Shown: positions 7,690-16,715, numbered from the stretch's first letter. The stretch: DNA of 64,000 nucleotides from Grimontia hollisae CIP 101886 (GCF_000176515.1 NZ_ADAQ01000010.1:1-64000); one strand, 5' to 3'. A program made the numbers and translations. Notes: generated by a model not told the origin, from the sequence alone.

Positions 7690-8584
7690 ACGTGCGTACG
7701 GATTTCTGAATGGCTTTTGGAGAATATGTGCGAGCAGGTTCGCAGGGTTTTTGCGTCTTTTGCTTGCTGTGCACCATCAGTAATAGGCTGGTTACCACCA
7801 GTGCGATACCCATCCACTGGAGCGGCCCCAGAATTTCTCCGACCAGAAATATCCCAAGGGCCACAGCGGCTAAGGGATTGAGCATGCTGATCATTGCCAT
7901 GCTGTCGGCACCGATTTTCTTAATGGAACGGGAAAATGCCCAGTAGGCAAACGAGCTGTTCAACAGGGATATCCAGATAAGACCAGGCAGCTCGGCTATT
8001 GTGATGGCTTTTGGGGCTCCTTCTACCAGCAAAGCAAGCGGTACCAACAGCAGCCCCCCCAGCGTCAGTTGCCAGGCAGTAAGACGAAAAATATCAGTCA
8101 CCGGCCAGTCTTTCAGCCATAGCGAAGAGCGTGCAACCAGTGCCGTTGCTGTTAGTGCAGCCCCCGCACCGATAGGGTCAATATCTGCGCTTGGATTCAG
8201 GATCAGAACAATGCCGGAGAAGCCGACGATAGCCAGCAGCAACATTTTCCACTCAGGCTTTTTGCCTTCAATCAACCACTGTATGAACATCAGCATCAGA
8301 GGAAGTGTTGCGCCTAGAGTGCCTGCCACTGAACCGGGTAAGCGATAGGCAGCGATAAACAGCAACGGAAAAAAAGCCCCAATATTAAAGACGCTCAGCA
8401 GTGACATTCTGAACCAAGGTAGGGGCGGTTTTCCTGGTTTTAATAGCAAAAGCAGCAAGCCAGCGGGCAGCGCGCGCCAGACAGCGACCCAAAATGGGGA
8501 CATGTCGTGGAGGAACAGGCTGACGGCTGCGTAAGTGCTCCCCCATAAAAGTGGAACAAGGGCTGCTAACAGGTAATTTGCCAC
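7667..8584 (-). CDS. EamA/DMT-family transporter
   Basis: The protein of 305 residues has ten predicted membrane helices in two EamA repeats, beginning YLLAALVPLLWGSTYAAVSLFL and with a second repeat around LNSSFAYWAFSRSIKKIGA. DMT carriers export or import small metabolites or drugs across the inner membrane; the substrate is unknown. It is divergent from the marR-type gene, and the 119-bp gap carries two identical palindromes. The last 15 or so residues (QKSVRTSKFRDRY) come from sequence fused by deletion and overlap the GNAT remnant, so the original C terminus has probably been replaced; all helices appear intact. Confidence 0.87.
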   Translation of the reverse strand: MANYLLAALVPLLWGSTYAAVSLFLHDMSPFWVAVWRALPAGLLLLLLKPGKPPLPWFRMSLLSVFNIGAFFPLLFIAAYRLPGSVAGTLGATLPLMLMFIQWLIEGKKPEWKMLLLAIVGFSGIVLILNPSADIDPIGAGAALTATALVARSSLWLKDWPVTDIFRLTAWQLTLGGLLLVPLALLVEGAPKAITIAELPGLIWISLLNSSFAYWAFSRSIKKIGADSMAMISMLNPLAAVALGIFLVGEILGPLQWMGIALVVTSLLLMVHSKQKTQKPCEPARTYSPKAIQKSVRTSKFRDRY

Positions 8585-8612
8585 GCATGTCTCCAGTTGT
8601 TTTTGTGAAAAG

Positions 8613-8630
8613 TATCTTTTACAAAAGATA
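8613..8630. promoter_or_regulatory. Probable MarR-type operator 1
   Basis: TATCTTTTACAAAAGATA is a perfect inverted repeat (8-bp arms, 2-bp centre). An identical copy lies at 8660-8677, 47 bp away centre to centre. Both are in the gap between the divergent exporter and marR-type genes, this one closer to the exporter. Arm length fits a MarR dimer. Confidence 0.8.
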
Positions 8631-8659
8631 AACTATTCGCTTTGACCCATCAGATCAAG

Positions 8660-8677
8660 TATCTTTTACAAAAGATA
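8660..8677. promoter_or_regulatory. Probable MarR-type operator 2
   Basis: Second identical TATCTTTTACAAAAGATA palindrome, ending 26 bp before the marR-type start codon. The flanking AAG and AA bases are also shared with operator 1. The position suggests autoregulation of the repressor. Confidence 0.8.
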
Positions 8678-8703
8678 AATACAATGATGAGCAAAAAGAC
8701 AGG

Positions 8704-9186
8704 ATGAAAACTGATCATGTTGACGCAATTCTTGCGCAGTGGGCAGAACAACGGCCGGATTTAGACTGCTCGCCGATGGGGGTGATTGGCCGTCTTAGTC
8801 GAATGAAGCAGTTGATGACACCAAAGCTTGATGACGTGTTTAAACAACACGGCCTCAGTAGCATTGAATTCGATATTCTTGCATCGCTGCGCCGGGCGGG
8901 AGGGCCTGTTACTCCAACGGAGCTTTATCAAACACTGATGCTTTCATCCGGCGCAATGAGTACGCGCGTGGATGGATTGGTCAAGCGTGGCCTGGTCGTC
9001 AGGCAAGCCAGTGAGACAGACAGAAGAAGTTGTTTGGTCTCGCTGACGGATGAAGGTAATGCGTTGATTAACCGAGCAGTAGAGCAACATTTTGAAAACG
9101 AACGACAGATCCTGTTTCCCTTTACGCAGGAGGAACAGATGCAACTCGCCAACCTGCTGAGAAAGTGGCTGATCGCCAATGAATAA
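8704..9186 (+). CDS. MarR-family transcriptional regulator
   Basis: The 160-residue protein has a winged helix-turn-helix in its middle: GLSSIEFDILASLRRAGGPVTPTELYQTLMLSSGAMSTRVDGLVKRGLV, with the wing VRQASETDRRSCLVSLTDEG carrying the DxR signature of the family. Helices at both ends form the dimer interface. It most likely represses the divergent EamA exporter and itself through the two palindromes between them, and releases DNA when a ligand binds; the ligand is unknown. Confidence 0.92.
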   Translation: MKTDHVDAILAQWAEQRPDLDCSPMGVIGRLSRMKQLMTPKLDDVFKQHGLSSIEFDILASLRRAGGPVTPTELYQTLMLSSGAMSTRVDGLVKRGLVVRQASETDRRSCLVSLTDEGNALINRAVEQHFENERQILFPFTQEEQMQLANLLRKWLIANE

Positions 9187-9235
9187 GTATTTGCTGTTAA
9201 ATGAATCATGTCAGGTGTAAACAACCCTGTTTCAC

Positions 9236-9700
9236 TTAATTTATTCCTATTTGGGGTGCGTGTTTTTTGCGGTAAGCAAGTGGACTTAACCCTTTAATAC
9301 GGCGGAATTGGCGTGAGAAGTTGGCAAGGTTGTGAAAGCCAACGGTTTGGCTAATCCCTGCGACGGCATCATAGGCTGCGTCAGTTTGGATTTCTTTCAG
9401 CCAGCCTTTCTCGCCCCAGATAGGGGTTTCGTACATGCCGATGGCCATCACATCGAACTGACCGCCTTTGGTTGCAATGTCGGTCGTGACACGTTGGCGA
9501 AGAACACCTTCTTCCAGTGTGACCCAGTTGAGTTTGATATCAGGATTTTGTTTTTCGAACGCTTTACTCAGTTTCTGCATTTCAATCATGTGGCCATTAT
9601 TCACCGTTGCAATGGTGAGCTCCGTGGCGGCGTAAGCGGATGCAGAAAGTGCCGCAAAGGCAGCGGCAAAAATCGTTAGCGTTTTCCTTTTTGATAGCAT
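9236..9700 (-). pseudogene. Chimera: solute-binding-protein N terminus fused to AraC-family C terminus
   Basis: Residues 1 to about 111 are a signal peptide (ending ASAYAATEL) and the start of a family-1 extracellular solute-binding protein of sugar/polyol ABC importers (TIATVNNGHMIEMQKLSKAF, GGQFDVMAIGMYETPIWGEK). From about residue 112 the sequence is the last helix-turn-helix of an AraC regulator (AGISQTVGFHNLANFSRQFRRIKGLSP, LAYRKKHAP). The join is in frame near 9365. A binding protein is normally about 400 residues and an AraC regulator about 300, so most of both genes and everything between them is gone. The product would be exported and is unlikely to work as either. Confidence 0.85.
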
Positions 9701-9883
9701 TATTTCGTCCTCTTATTGAAAAGATGTACGCCGAATGTTTGGTAACATCTGCTTAACAATAAAAGATCAAAAAAAGGTAAGAGGGAATGAATGTGGTGCG
9801 TAAAAGTACTTTTATGCTGGGGAATGATGATTTTTTTACCTGATAGATTTAACAAAGTTAGAATATTGGACGGGAGATATAAG

Positions 9884-9909
9884 AGCCTGTCTTCAAAAAC
9901 AGACAGGCT
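9884..9909 (-). terminator. Hairpin downstream of the MscS gene
   Basis: AGCCTGTCT and AGACAGGCT form a perfect 9-bp stem with an 8-nt loop, 22 bp past the mscS-family stop codon. On the minus strand it is followed by CTTATATCT, a weak U-tract, so termination may be partial. Confidence 0.5.
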
Positions 9910-9930
9910 GAGGGGAAAGAATAAACAGGT

Positions 9931-10830
9931 TCAGCAATGCAGGGCGCTTGAGTCGGGATCTGTGAGCAGGTCTTCAACAAAATTGACCGGAGGCTGTTTC
10001 AGGACGCGCTCACAATACATGGTCATAAAGTCCTCACGGATAAGTTGCTCCAGTTCGGTTGCGCGCTCGGTCGGGCAGAAAATGCGGATATTCACCTGTG
10101 GATCGCCAAGGTCGCTTGACGTGACATGGATATGTGGGTCTGCACCAGGGAGATCGACACCGGCATGACGTTCGATGACATGGTTATACCGGGTTGCCAC
10201 TTCATAGAAGTCTTCGCAATGGTCATCAATTCTTGCCAGGAGACTGGGTACCAAGGGGTAAAGATTAGCCGTCTCTTTTACGGTGATTGTAAATTCATGA
10301 TAAACATAGCGTTTCATAAAGTTCAGGTTCTTCACTGGTGTGGTGAAAAACAAGCTGTTGGGGAAGGTGACGGTTTTTCCTGTGTAGTTGTAGGTACCGT
10401 GGTGTAAGTCAATTTCCTGGATTTTAGTCGCCATCAGGTTGTGTTCAATCACTTCACCGCACAGCGTGCCGACTTCAATCCATTCACCAATCTGGAAAGA
10501 GCGGGAACTGGCGCGCTGGATAGAACCGGTAAAGCAGAGAATGATTTCTTTTGACGCAACTACCACCGCGACCGCTATTGCTGTCAGTGACAGGGCAAAT
10601 TCGTTGATCTCTGAACGCCATATCATGAACATGATCAACAAAAGCAAAGTAAAAGAGCCATTTTTGGTGCGGGAAATCCATTTTCGTTGGTCTTCGCTAA
10701 GAAAATTGGTGTCTCCCCAAATAAAGTTGATCAGCAATCTTCGAATCAGCACGAAAATGACAATCACCACCAGGGTGAGGAGAAATTTATTTTCCGTAAA
10801 GAAGGAGATAAGAAACTCTAGTTGTTGCAC
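9931..10830 (-). CDS. Small mechanosensitive channel, MscS family
   Basis: The 299-residue inner-membrane protein has an N-terminal helix (FLLTLVVIVIFVLIRRLL), a second (FTLLLLIMFMIW) and the pore-type helix ALSLTAIAVAVVVASKEIILCFTGSI followed by the MscS beta domain (FQIGEWIEVGTLCGEVIEHNLMATKI, TVTFPNSLFFTTPVKNLN) and a C-terminal alpha/beta domain. Such channels open under membrane tension and release solutes on hypo-osmotic shock, which fits an organism that accumulates compatible solutes. The start is a GTG with AGGA 8 nt upstream. The pore helix lacks the glycine-rich pattern of E. coli MscS. Confidence 0.87.
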   Translation of the reverse strand: MQQLEFLISFFTENKFLLTLVVIVIFVLIRRLLINFIWGDTNFLSEDQRKWISRTKNGSFTLLLLIMFMIWRSEINEFALSLTAIAVAVVVASKEIILCFTGSIQRASSRSFQIGEWIEVGTLCGEVIEHNLMATKIQEIDLHHGTYNYTGKTVTFPNSLFFTTPVKNLNFMKRYVYHEFTITVKETANLYPLVPSLLARIDDHCEDFYEVATRYNHVIERHAGVDLPGADPHIHVTSSDLGDPQVNIRIFCPTERATELEQLIREDFMTMYCERVLKQPPVNFVEDLLTDPDSSALHC

Positions 10831-10938
10831 AACGATATCCTGATTGTTTTTTGATACCTTCCATCAGCAGTATGGTCCATGGGATCCCTATGTATCCAGT
10901 CATCTGAAACCCAGCACCCTGAGGTAGTTTTGATAAAG

Positions 10939-10984
10939 GTCTAAACAACCTGACATTCAGAACATTCAGGTTGTTTGGGTATAC
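10939..10984. repeat. Vibrionaceae-type intergenic palindrome, full copy
   Basis: AAACAACCTGA at 10943-10953 pairs perfectly with TCAGGTTGTTT at 10966-10976, and the right arm continues GGGTATA. A half copy (GAGGTTGCTTGGGTATAT) follows at about 11060-11077. Related copies are at 6791-6824, 53271-53289 and 62061-62080. The rest of 10831-11087 has no gene. Confidence 0.7.
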
Positions 10985-11087
10985 CACACTAAACACTATA
11001 TCTGACTGGTGCAATAGTGAAACTCACCTAATTCTTTGCGAATTTCTGGTGGTTATGACGAGGTTGCTTGGGTATATAACGCTGTGG

Positions 11088-11618
11088 TTATTCAGGCACA
11101 CTGCTTGGCGGAAAATGTTCAAACATCGCGTGAACCTGTTGATTAATGAATGCGTTTTTGCTTGCTGGGGTCATGCTGTCTGTTAATTTGCGGTTGGAGA
11201 CTGCGCGCCAAACAACGTGATTGGATATCATATCCACCATTTCTACTACCAATTGTCCATAATCGCGTTGATCTATCCTGATGGGAGTATTGTAGAGGGT
11301 GCCAAATCGTCGTGAGCCATACCCAATGCTGAAAGTAGGACCATAGGCGATGCTTTCTGTTTTTGGTTCAATAAAATAACGCAGGGAGACATCGGGTGAC
11401 TCCTCTGTTTCTGATAACCCTTTGGCACGCATTTCATTTTGCAGTGCGCGTTCAATGCGACTGCCGTCGAGCGAAATCGGAGACGTATTAACATTGGCTG
11501 CAATGTTATACGTCTCAATGTCCTGATAAGGGAACTGTTGATCAAAATCGGTATACACACTTTGGGCACATCCAGAGAGAATGGCAACAAAGAGCAGGGA
11601 GAGAAAGCGAGCGGACAT
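11088..11618 (-). CDS. DUF4136-like lipoprotein
   Basis: The protein of 176 residues starts with a lipoprotein signal (MSARFLSLLFVAILSGCAQ; cysteine at 17). The rest matches the general pattern of DUF4136 outer-membrane lipoproteins: YTDFDQQFPYQDIETYNI, an IERALQNEMRAKGL helix and VSLRYFIEPKTESIAYGP, ending VVWRAVSNRKLTDSMTPASKNAFINQQVHAMFEHFPP. The function is unknown. The frame is open to 11672, but the internal ATG gives the correct signal peptide. Confidence 0.8.
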   Translation of the reverse strand: MSARFLSLLFVAILSGCAQSVYTDFDQQFPYQDIETYNIAANVNTSPISLDGSRIERALQNEMRAKGLSETEESPDVSLRYFIEPKTESIAYGPTFSIGYGSRRFGTLYNTPIRIDQRDYGQLVVEMVDMISNHVVWRAVSNRKLTDSMTPASKNAFINQQVHAMFEHFPPSSVPE

Positions 11619-11756
11619 CGTTAATGCCTCAAGTTTGGGGATACTGATGTTATAGACCCACGCTATCAGCAAAAAGTTGCTTTATTGGTTGCTATTGGCA
11701 GTAAATTGAAGAGTGTGAGTGACAGCATATTCTCCGTATTTTCAGGCAATAAGATC

Positions 11757-12425
11757 TTAGGAGAGGTCATGGCCAAGTAGCGCATGTGCCTCATAAGTAT
11801 AGGGATGTGTCGGAGCCAATTTACGCATTTCGTCAGCCCATTTTTGAGCCATATCCTGATTGTTCATATTAATGGCCGCCTTCACGGCACCGATATGAAT
11901 CCAAGCGCGGGGACCGAAGGGGTAATACCCCAGCTCATTCGATGTCATCATGCTTTTCAACATGTTAAATCCCCGCTCTTGCTGTTCAAGTGAATCGGGC
12001 ATATTAGTGAAGGAAATGGCAGCAAGAGACTGTACATAGAGTCCTTCATTGAGCCCATAATAGGGTTTGTTAAACGACTCGTCTGAGAGTTGACTGAGTG
12101 ATGTATTTAGCGAGTTGATGCCCATCCTGGAGAACTTTTCTTGATTCCAGGGTAGCCAGGCATCTCTTGCTTTTATCGACATACAACTGCCGTAATAGGC
12201 CGTGAGCAGAGGGTCTCCGGGATATTGAATAAGCAGGCTTTCGACAGCATCAAGCACATGATCGTTGGCATCGTTATCACCGGCGGTTGCATCCAGAAAG
12301 GTATCCTGTAGCGTCCGAGCCATTGTGGTTGCGTTGACCTTTGCCAACCAGGTTGGTGTGTCTATTGCAAAAGCGACTAGCCCACACAGTAAAATGCGGT
12401 ACAACCATTTGTCCTTGAGTGGCAT
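11757..12425 (-). CDS. Hypothetical exported or membrane-anchored protein
   Basis: The 222-residue protein starts at an ATG with GGAG just upstream and has one N-terminal hydrophobic segment (LYRILLCGLVAFAIDTPTWL). The remainder is helical and reads like repeated tetratricopeptide-type hairpins (VLDAVESLLIQYPGDPLLTAYYGSC, WIHIGAVKAAINMNNQDMAQKWADEMRKLAPTHPYTYEAHALLG). I do not recognise a named family. It follows the LytS/LytTR pair by 156 bp on the same strand and may belong to that unit. Confidence 0.7.
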   Translation of the reverse strand: MPLKDKWLYRILLCGLVAFAIDTPTWLAKVNATTMARTLQDTFLDATAGDNDANDHVLDAVESLLIQYPGDPLLTAYYGSCMSIKARDAWLPWNQEKFSRMGINSLNTSLSQLSDESFNKPYYGLNEGLYVQSLAAISFTNMPDSLEQQERGFNMLKSMMTSNELGYYPFGPRAWIHIGAVKAAINMNNQDMAQKWADEMRKLAPTHPYTYEAHALLGHDLS

Positions 12426-12581
12426 TGCATCTCCAGCATTTTTTATCCTTGAAGTGCTAACGTAAACCAGTTTGTGGGAAGTTGAAGCGTGATGAGACCA
12501 ACGGCCGTTTTCACTGATGAATAGCCGTTGGTTGATATAAAGTGACGATGACACCACCGAAAGACTGAAATGTTTTTTGGG

Positions 12582-13331
12582 TTACATCTGTTTGAAAAGC
12601 GCATTTGCACTGCGGCTGACAGGGAGCTGGCTGCGCTTTGATGTTACTTCCACCACCATTCTTCCCGTTATGTCTTTGAACACTCTGTTAATCGCAGAGA
12701 CTTTAACGATCACTGAACGATGGATCTGCCAGAATGTTTCTTGGCAAAGCATCTGTGACAGGTTTCTAAGTGGTGTCCGGATAATGTACTCAGCGTCTTT
12801 GGTACACACGGTGACGTATTTGTCTTCGGCTTTGAAATACTCAACATCATCGACATGGATGAGATGAATGTCATCACCTTTTGCTGCCTTCAGCCACGTT
12901 AAGAGCGTTTTCTGCTTCTCCTTCGCTTCTGTCAGGATTTGGCTCAGCTCATCAGGGTTCAGTGTTGGTTTTGTTCGGGTTTTAAGACGGTTGCAGGTTT
13001 TAGTCAGGCGTTTTTCATCGATAGGCTTGATGAGATAGTCGATCGCACCATGTTCAAACGCTTCAATAGCATAGTGATCATACGCGGTGACAAACACGAT
13101 GCGAGGCGGTTTGCTGAGACCGTTGACGGCGTCAGCGACTTCCATTCCATCCAGCCCAGGCATTCGAATATCCAAAAAAACGATATCAGGTTGTAATGTT
13201 TTGGCCAGCTCAATGGCCTCCAGGCCGTCTTTCGCACAGCCTACAACGTCAATGTCTGAAGATACTGCACCTAGCAGGCGGCTTAAATGATGTCTGAGAA
13301 TAGGTTCGTCATCAGCTATTATGGCTCGCAT
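12582..13331 (-). CDS. LytTR-family response regulator
   Basis: The 249-residue protein has an N-terminal receiver domain (acidic pocket DDE at 7-9, phosphoacceptor in DIVFLDIRMPGLDG near D54, FVTAYD, LIKPI with the conserved lysine near 103) and a C-terminal LytTR DNA-binding domain (IHLIHVDDVEYFKAEDKYVTVCT, FWQIHRSVIVKVSAINRV). The gene overlaps the 3' end of the kinase gene by 13 bp, so they form one two-component system. Target genes are not evident; a neighbour may be one. Confidence 0.93.
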   Translation of the reverse strand: MRAIIADDEPILRHHLSRLLGAVSSDIDVVGCAKDGLEAIELAKTLQPDIVFLDIRMPGLDGMEVADAVNGLSKPPRIVFVTAYDHYAIEAFEHGAIDYLIKPIDEKRLTKTCNRLKTRTKPTLNPDELSQILTEAKEKQKTLLTWLKAAKGDDIHLIHVDDVEYFKAEDKYVTVCTKDAEYIIRTPLRNLSQMLCQETFWQIHRSVIVKVSAINRVFKDITGRMVVEVTSKRSQLPVSRSANALFKQM

Positions 13332-14338
13332 TGAAATGAAATCCTTGTCGTGAATCCCCCGCTATGATGGGGGGTGAGTGTAAGTTGGCCTTTTTCTCCG
13401 TATAGTGCGGATAAGCGCTCCCTGACGTTCTTCATGCTAACGCCATTTCCCTTAGAATTTTCGTTGAAGCCGATGCCGTTATCAGACACTTCTACCGTGA
13501 TCGTATTTTCCTGCTTGGTGAAGTTAACGTGGATATAACCGCCTTTCACTGAAGGCTCAATACCGTGGACGACGGCGTTTTCTACTGCCGGTTGAATAAG
13601 AAAAGGCGGGATTCGGGTTTGTTTTGAAAGGGAAGGGTCTACGTTAATATCAAACCCCATGCGATCAGAGAGGCGTATTTGTTGGATAGAAAGGTAACTG
13701 TCGAGCAGCTTTAACTCGTCGTGAAGAGAAATGGTCTCTTTTCTCTGTTGCTTAAGGCTGGCTCTGAGCAAGTCGGTGATCTTTTCCAGTAACGCTTTGG
13801 CTTTAGATGGATCAATATCAATCAGTACTTGGATACTCGCCAGCGTGTTGAATAGAAAATGGGGTTCCATTTGTCCTTGCAGGCTGCGTAACTGGCTGTT
13901 TATAAGTGCCTTTTCTTGTTCTGCCTGACGAATTTGAACGTCTTTCAAATCGTTTTCTGCACGCCTTGCCCGTTCGCGGGTAATAAAGAAATAGGCTGTG
14001 AATGTCGCAAAGGAGACCGTGAAGATCAGCGTAGGAAACAGCACCTCGGTGCGAAGGTATCCACGGTATTGGTAAATCCAGAACAGCATGTTCATGGTGC
14101 CTAAGATAGAGCCAACAGAAATGGATATAGCAGTTCTTTTCAGGTTGCTCCAGGAGGGAAAGCTTTGGGAAGAAAAGAGATGGAGAAAATGGAATGTGAT
14201 GCCATAACCCATGGAAATCGCTAAGTGGTAGTAGTAGGCGCCGCCAATTAGGAAGGAGGTAATATAGGCAATGACAGAACAAATTCCGACGACGATGATT
14301 ATTCGAGTACGATCAAGATAATGGTTTGTAGGGTTCAT
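13319..14338 (-). CDS. LytS/AlgZ-type sensor histidine kinase
   Basis: The 339-residue kinase has three to four N-terminal membrane helices (IIIVVGICSVIAYITSFLIGGAYY, ISVGSILGTMNMLFWIY, VLFPTLIFTVSFATFTAYFF), a coiled coil (ENDLKDVQIRQAEQEKALINSQL), the His_kinase domain with the phospho-histidine in MEPHFLFNTLASIQ and a HATPase domain with PPFLIQPAVENAVVHGI and VEVSDNGIGFNENSKGNGVSMKNVRERL. It has no separate periplasmic domain, so it probably senses something in or near the membrane and phosphorylates the overlapping LytTR regulator. Confidence 0.92.
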   Translation of the reverse strand: MNPTNHYLDRTRIIIVVGICSVIAYITSFLIGGAYYYHLAISMGYGITFHFLHLFSSQSFPSWSNLKRTAISISVGSILGTMNMLFWIYQYRGYLRTEVLFPTLIFTVSFATFTAYFFITRERARRAENDLKDVQIRQAEQEKALINSQLRSLQGQMEPHFLFNTLASIQVLIDIDPSKAKALLEKITDLLRASLKQQRKETISLHDELKLLDSYLSIQQIRLSDRMGFDINVDPSLSKQTRIPPFLIQPAVENAVVHGIEPSVKGGYIHVNFTKQENTITVEVSDNGIGFNENSKGNGVSMKNVRERLSALYGEKGQLTLTPHHSGGFTTRISFQCEP

Positions 14339-14655
14339 TGTGCTTTATCTTTTCTAACTAATTGGATGTTAGTTTTTCTTGTTTTGTCTTGAAATACCTA
14401 ACCTGCCTTGATTTGGTGAAGGCACTCGAGATTTTGATGCCCCAGTGCTTGTAGCGCCTTTGTGGATATAAAAAAGAGGCGCAGCATAATTCATGCGCGC
14501 CGTTCGATAAGGTATTTCGGATGCACAGTGGCTTTTCCGTTTCATTTGGAAAAACAACCAACGGAGCCACAATAACGCATTTTTTTCATGATGAAACCAG
14601 TATGCGACGAATGAACCGAATGATAGATGAGTGGCGTTATTGGGGTGTGAAGCGC
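14339..14655. other. Gene-free stretch between the kinase and GGDEF genes
   Basis: This 317-bp gap should contain the promoter of the two-component operon. It contains an imperfect inverted repeat around 14529-14571 (GTGGCT...CCGTT against AACGGAGCCAC). Two overlapping minus-strand frames of about 70 codons (14358-14572) show no protein-like character. Confidence 0.4.
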
Positions 14656-16455
14656 TCAGCCTTGGCTGGATAAGGGCTGGGTGGCTATCACGTCGAATCG
14701 GGTACTGTTACCGCCTTTGCGTTCTGCTTCGATGCGCATCATTTCACTGGTATTGAACATATGTTGTGGGTTGATGCGCTCATCACTGGCATCAAGCGAA
14801 GACAGTCCAATACTAAAAGTGAGTGAGCCAGTTCGTGAAAGCATAAACGGCACGTTTTGTACTTTGAGGGCATCGTGGAGTTTCTGGCATACAATCTGGG
14901 CATTTTCCTGCGTTGTATGTGGAAGAATGACGGCAAATTTTTCATCCACCAGGTGTGCCACCACATCCGAAGAACGCTGGCAGGTACTGGATAACACCTG
15001 ACTGACATCAGTCAAGGCTTTGTTTGCTTTCTCATTCCCTTGTGCTGCTTTATATTCCTCAAAATGATCAATTGAAAGCAACAATAAACTGAGCGGGGTT
15101 TTGTAGCGGCTGGCCCTGCGGAGTTCTTTATCAAGCATGTCATTGAAATACCGCAAATTGATAAGGCCGGTTAAGTCATCAATCGGATTCATTTCTTCCA
15201 GTTGATGGGTAGCATCTTCCAGAGCTTCCTGATTGAGATCCAATGCATGTGTGAGCTCCTCTTTTTCATCGCTTATCTGGTGAATGGTGTCACTCTGGCG
15301 CTTTGTCAGCAGTACAAATGCCAGTACCAGTGACGCGAGTCCGAAGATGATCACCAGTGTGGTGAGCGCTTCTATTTTGTATTCCTGCCAAATGGGGGGA
15401 CGGTAATTGATAAAACGTGTGCCTTCGGGAAGGGCGTTGCGATCAATATTGTGTTTGTCTAGAGCCTCTAAATCAAAAAACAACGAAGAAGGTGCAGACT
15501 GGGCGTCAGGTAACGAAGCATTGATGCCTTTGTCCAGCACTTCTAACGCCAGTTGTGCAGCCGCTTTTCCCTGGCTGTAACCGGTGACAATTTGACCGCC
15601 AACGGCACCGTGCCCTATGTGTGAATGCCAGTAGGTGTAGAGTGGGAAAGGCGTGATGGAAGACAGTAACCGGGCAGTTTCTGCTGGACTGTATTGCGTG
15701 CCGTCTGCTTTCGGAAGGGTATTACTTAGCAGGAAAACCAACGTATTGGCTGGGAACTGGCTGAGCTCATCATCCAGTGTATCAATCGATAGATTGACAA
15801 AGATCTCAGTATCTATCACTCCTACATAAGCAGGTAGAACCTGATTTCTAACAATATCGACAACACGTTGGTTATGCCCTTCGGTGTTGGTACCAACAAA
15901 AACGACAGAACTTGCCTGCGGATGTAATAACAAGGCAAGATCGACGGCATCTTTGTAGTCGATGTATTCAGAAATACCGGTCGTATTGCCTGTAGCCTGC
16001 AATTTCCCAGGGGAGTAGTCCTTTACGGCGGTGTAGAGCAAGGGCTGGTTGGGAAACAGTACGGATTGATGTTGAAGCGCGAAATCAACCGCGGCATTGT
16101 CAGAGGCAATGACAAGATCGGTGGAGGCTGAGATATTTTTCGCCGCAAGCAACCCGGCCACTTTTTCGCTGACCGAAGCGCCTTGATAGCGCAGGGTATC
16201 AAGATAGACCACAGATAAATCAATCTTTGTGCCGGACGCATCAAAGGTATCGCGCAAGCCACTTTCAATTTCATCGCTCCATCCATAACCCCGGTGAAAG
16301 GCATTGATATACAAAACCCGCTTGGCGCCCGCTTCGACTGATGCATTCGACGGTGAAATAGAGGCTATAAACAGGGTAATGAGTACGCTCACTATCAGAA
16401 TCAATGTGTAGACACTGGTGTGGTATGCAATGGCCCTTTTTATCTTGTTAGTCAT
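14656..16455 (-). CDS. Periplasmic-sensor GGDEF protein with degenerate active site
   Basis: The 599-residue protein starts at the ATG at 16455, giving a clean membrane anchor (YTLILIVSVLITLFIASI). Residues from about 45 to 330 look like an ABC-type substrate-binding sensor (AKRVLYINAFHRGYGWSDEIESGLR, VIASDNAAVDFALQHQ, SGSYSQGKAAAQ-like region). A second helix (LTTLVIIFGLASLVLAFVLLT) and a coiled coil lead to a C-terminal GGDEF domain (DDLTGLINLRYFNDMLDKELRRASRYKTPLSLLLLSIDHFEEYK). The active-site loop reads HLVDEKFAVIL in place of the usual R-x-G-G-[DE]-E-F, so it probably cannot make cyclic di-GMP. A longer frame to 16608 is open but lacks support. Confidence 0.85.
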   Translation of the reverse strand: MTNKIKRAIAYHTSVYTLILIVSVLITLFIASISPSNASVEAGAKRVLYINAFHRGYGWSDEIESGLRDTFDASGTKIDLSVVYLDTLRYQGASVSEKVAGLLAAKNISASTDLVIASDNAAVDFALQHQSVLFPNQPLLYTAVKDYSPGKLQATGNTTGISEYIDYKDAVDLALLLHPQASSVVFVGTNTEGHNQRVVDIVRNQVLPAYVGVIDTEIFVNLSIDTLDDELSQFPANTLVFLLSNTLPKADGTQYSPAETARLLSSITPFPLYTYWHSHIGHGAVGGQIVTGYSQGKAAAQLALEVLDKGINASLPDAQSAPSSLFFDLEALDKHNIDRNALPEGTRFINYRPPIWQEYKIEALTTLVIIFGLASLVLAFVLLTKRQSDTIHQISDEKEELTHALDLNQEALEDATHQLEEMNPIDDLTGLINLRYFNDMLDKELRRASRYKTPLSLLLLSIDHFEEYKAAQGNEKANKALTDVSQVLSSTCQRSSDVVAHLVDEKFAVILPHTTQENAQIVCQKLHDALKVQNVPFMLSRTGSLTFSIGLSSLDASDERINPQHMFNTSEMMRIEAERKGGNSTRFDVIATQPLSSQG

Positions 16456-16715
16456 ACAGCTCTCATGTGCGTTCTTATTATGGGTTCGGATGCTCATAAA
16501 GTGAGATAAGGTCACCCAGTAAGTGTAGTTTGGAAATAGAGAATGAGAGGACGAATGACAGGCAATGTAAGAGCCTGAGACGCTGTGCAAATTTTTGCAT
16601 AAATACAAGAAGAGGTAACAACTGGAATGTGACTTGTTCTGCTGTTTGCTTGAAGTAGTGGAACGAACTCTGTACCCTTGCCGCGTTTTCCCATTCTCTG
16701 TTCAGGATTAATACC

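Noticed and set aside
14358-14572. Two overlapping minus-strand frames of about 70 codons
   Set aside because: They read the same DNA in different frames, neither has a ribosome binding site or protein-like composition.
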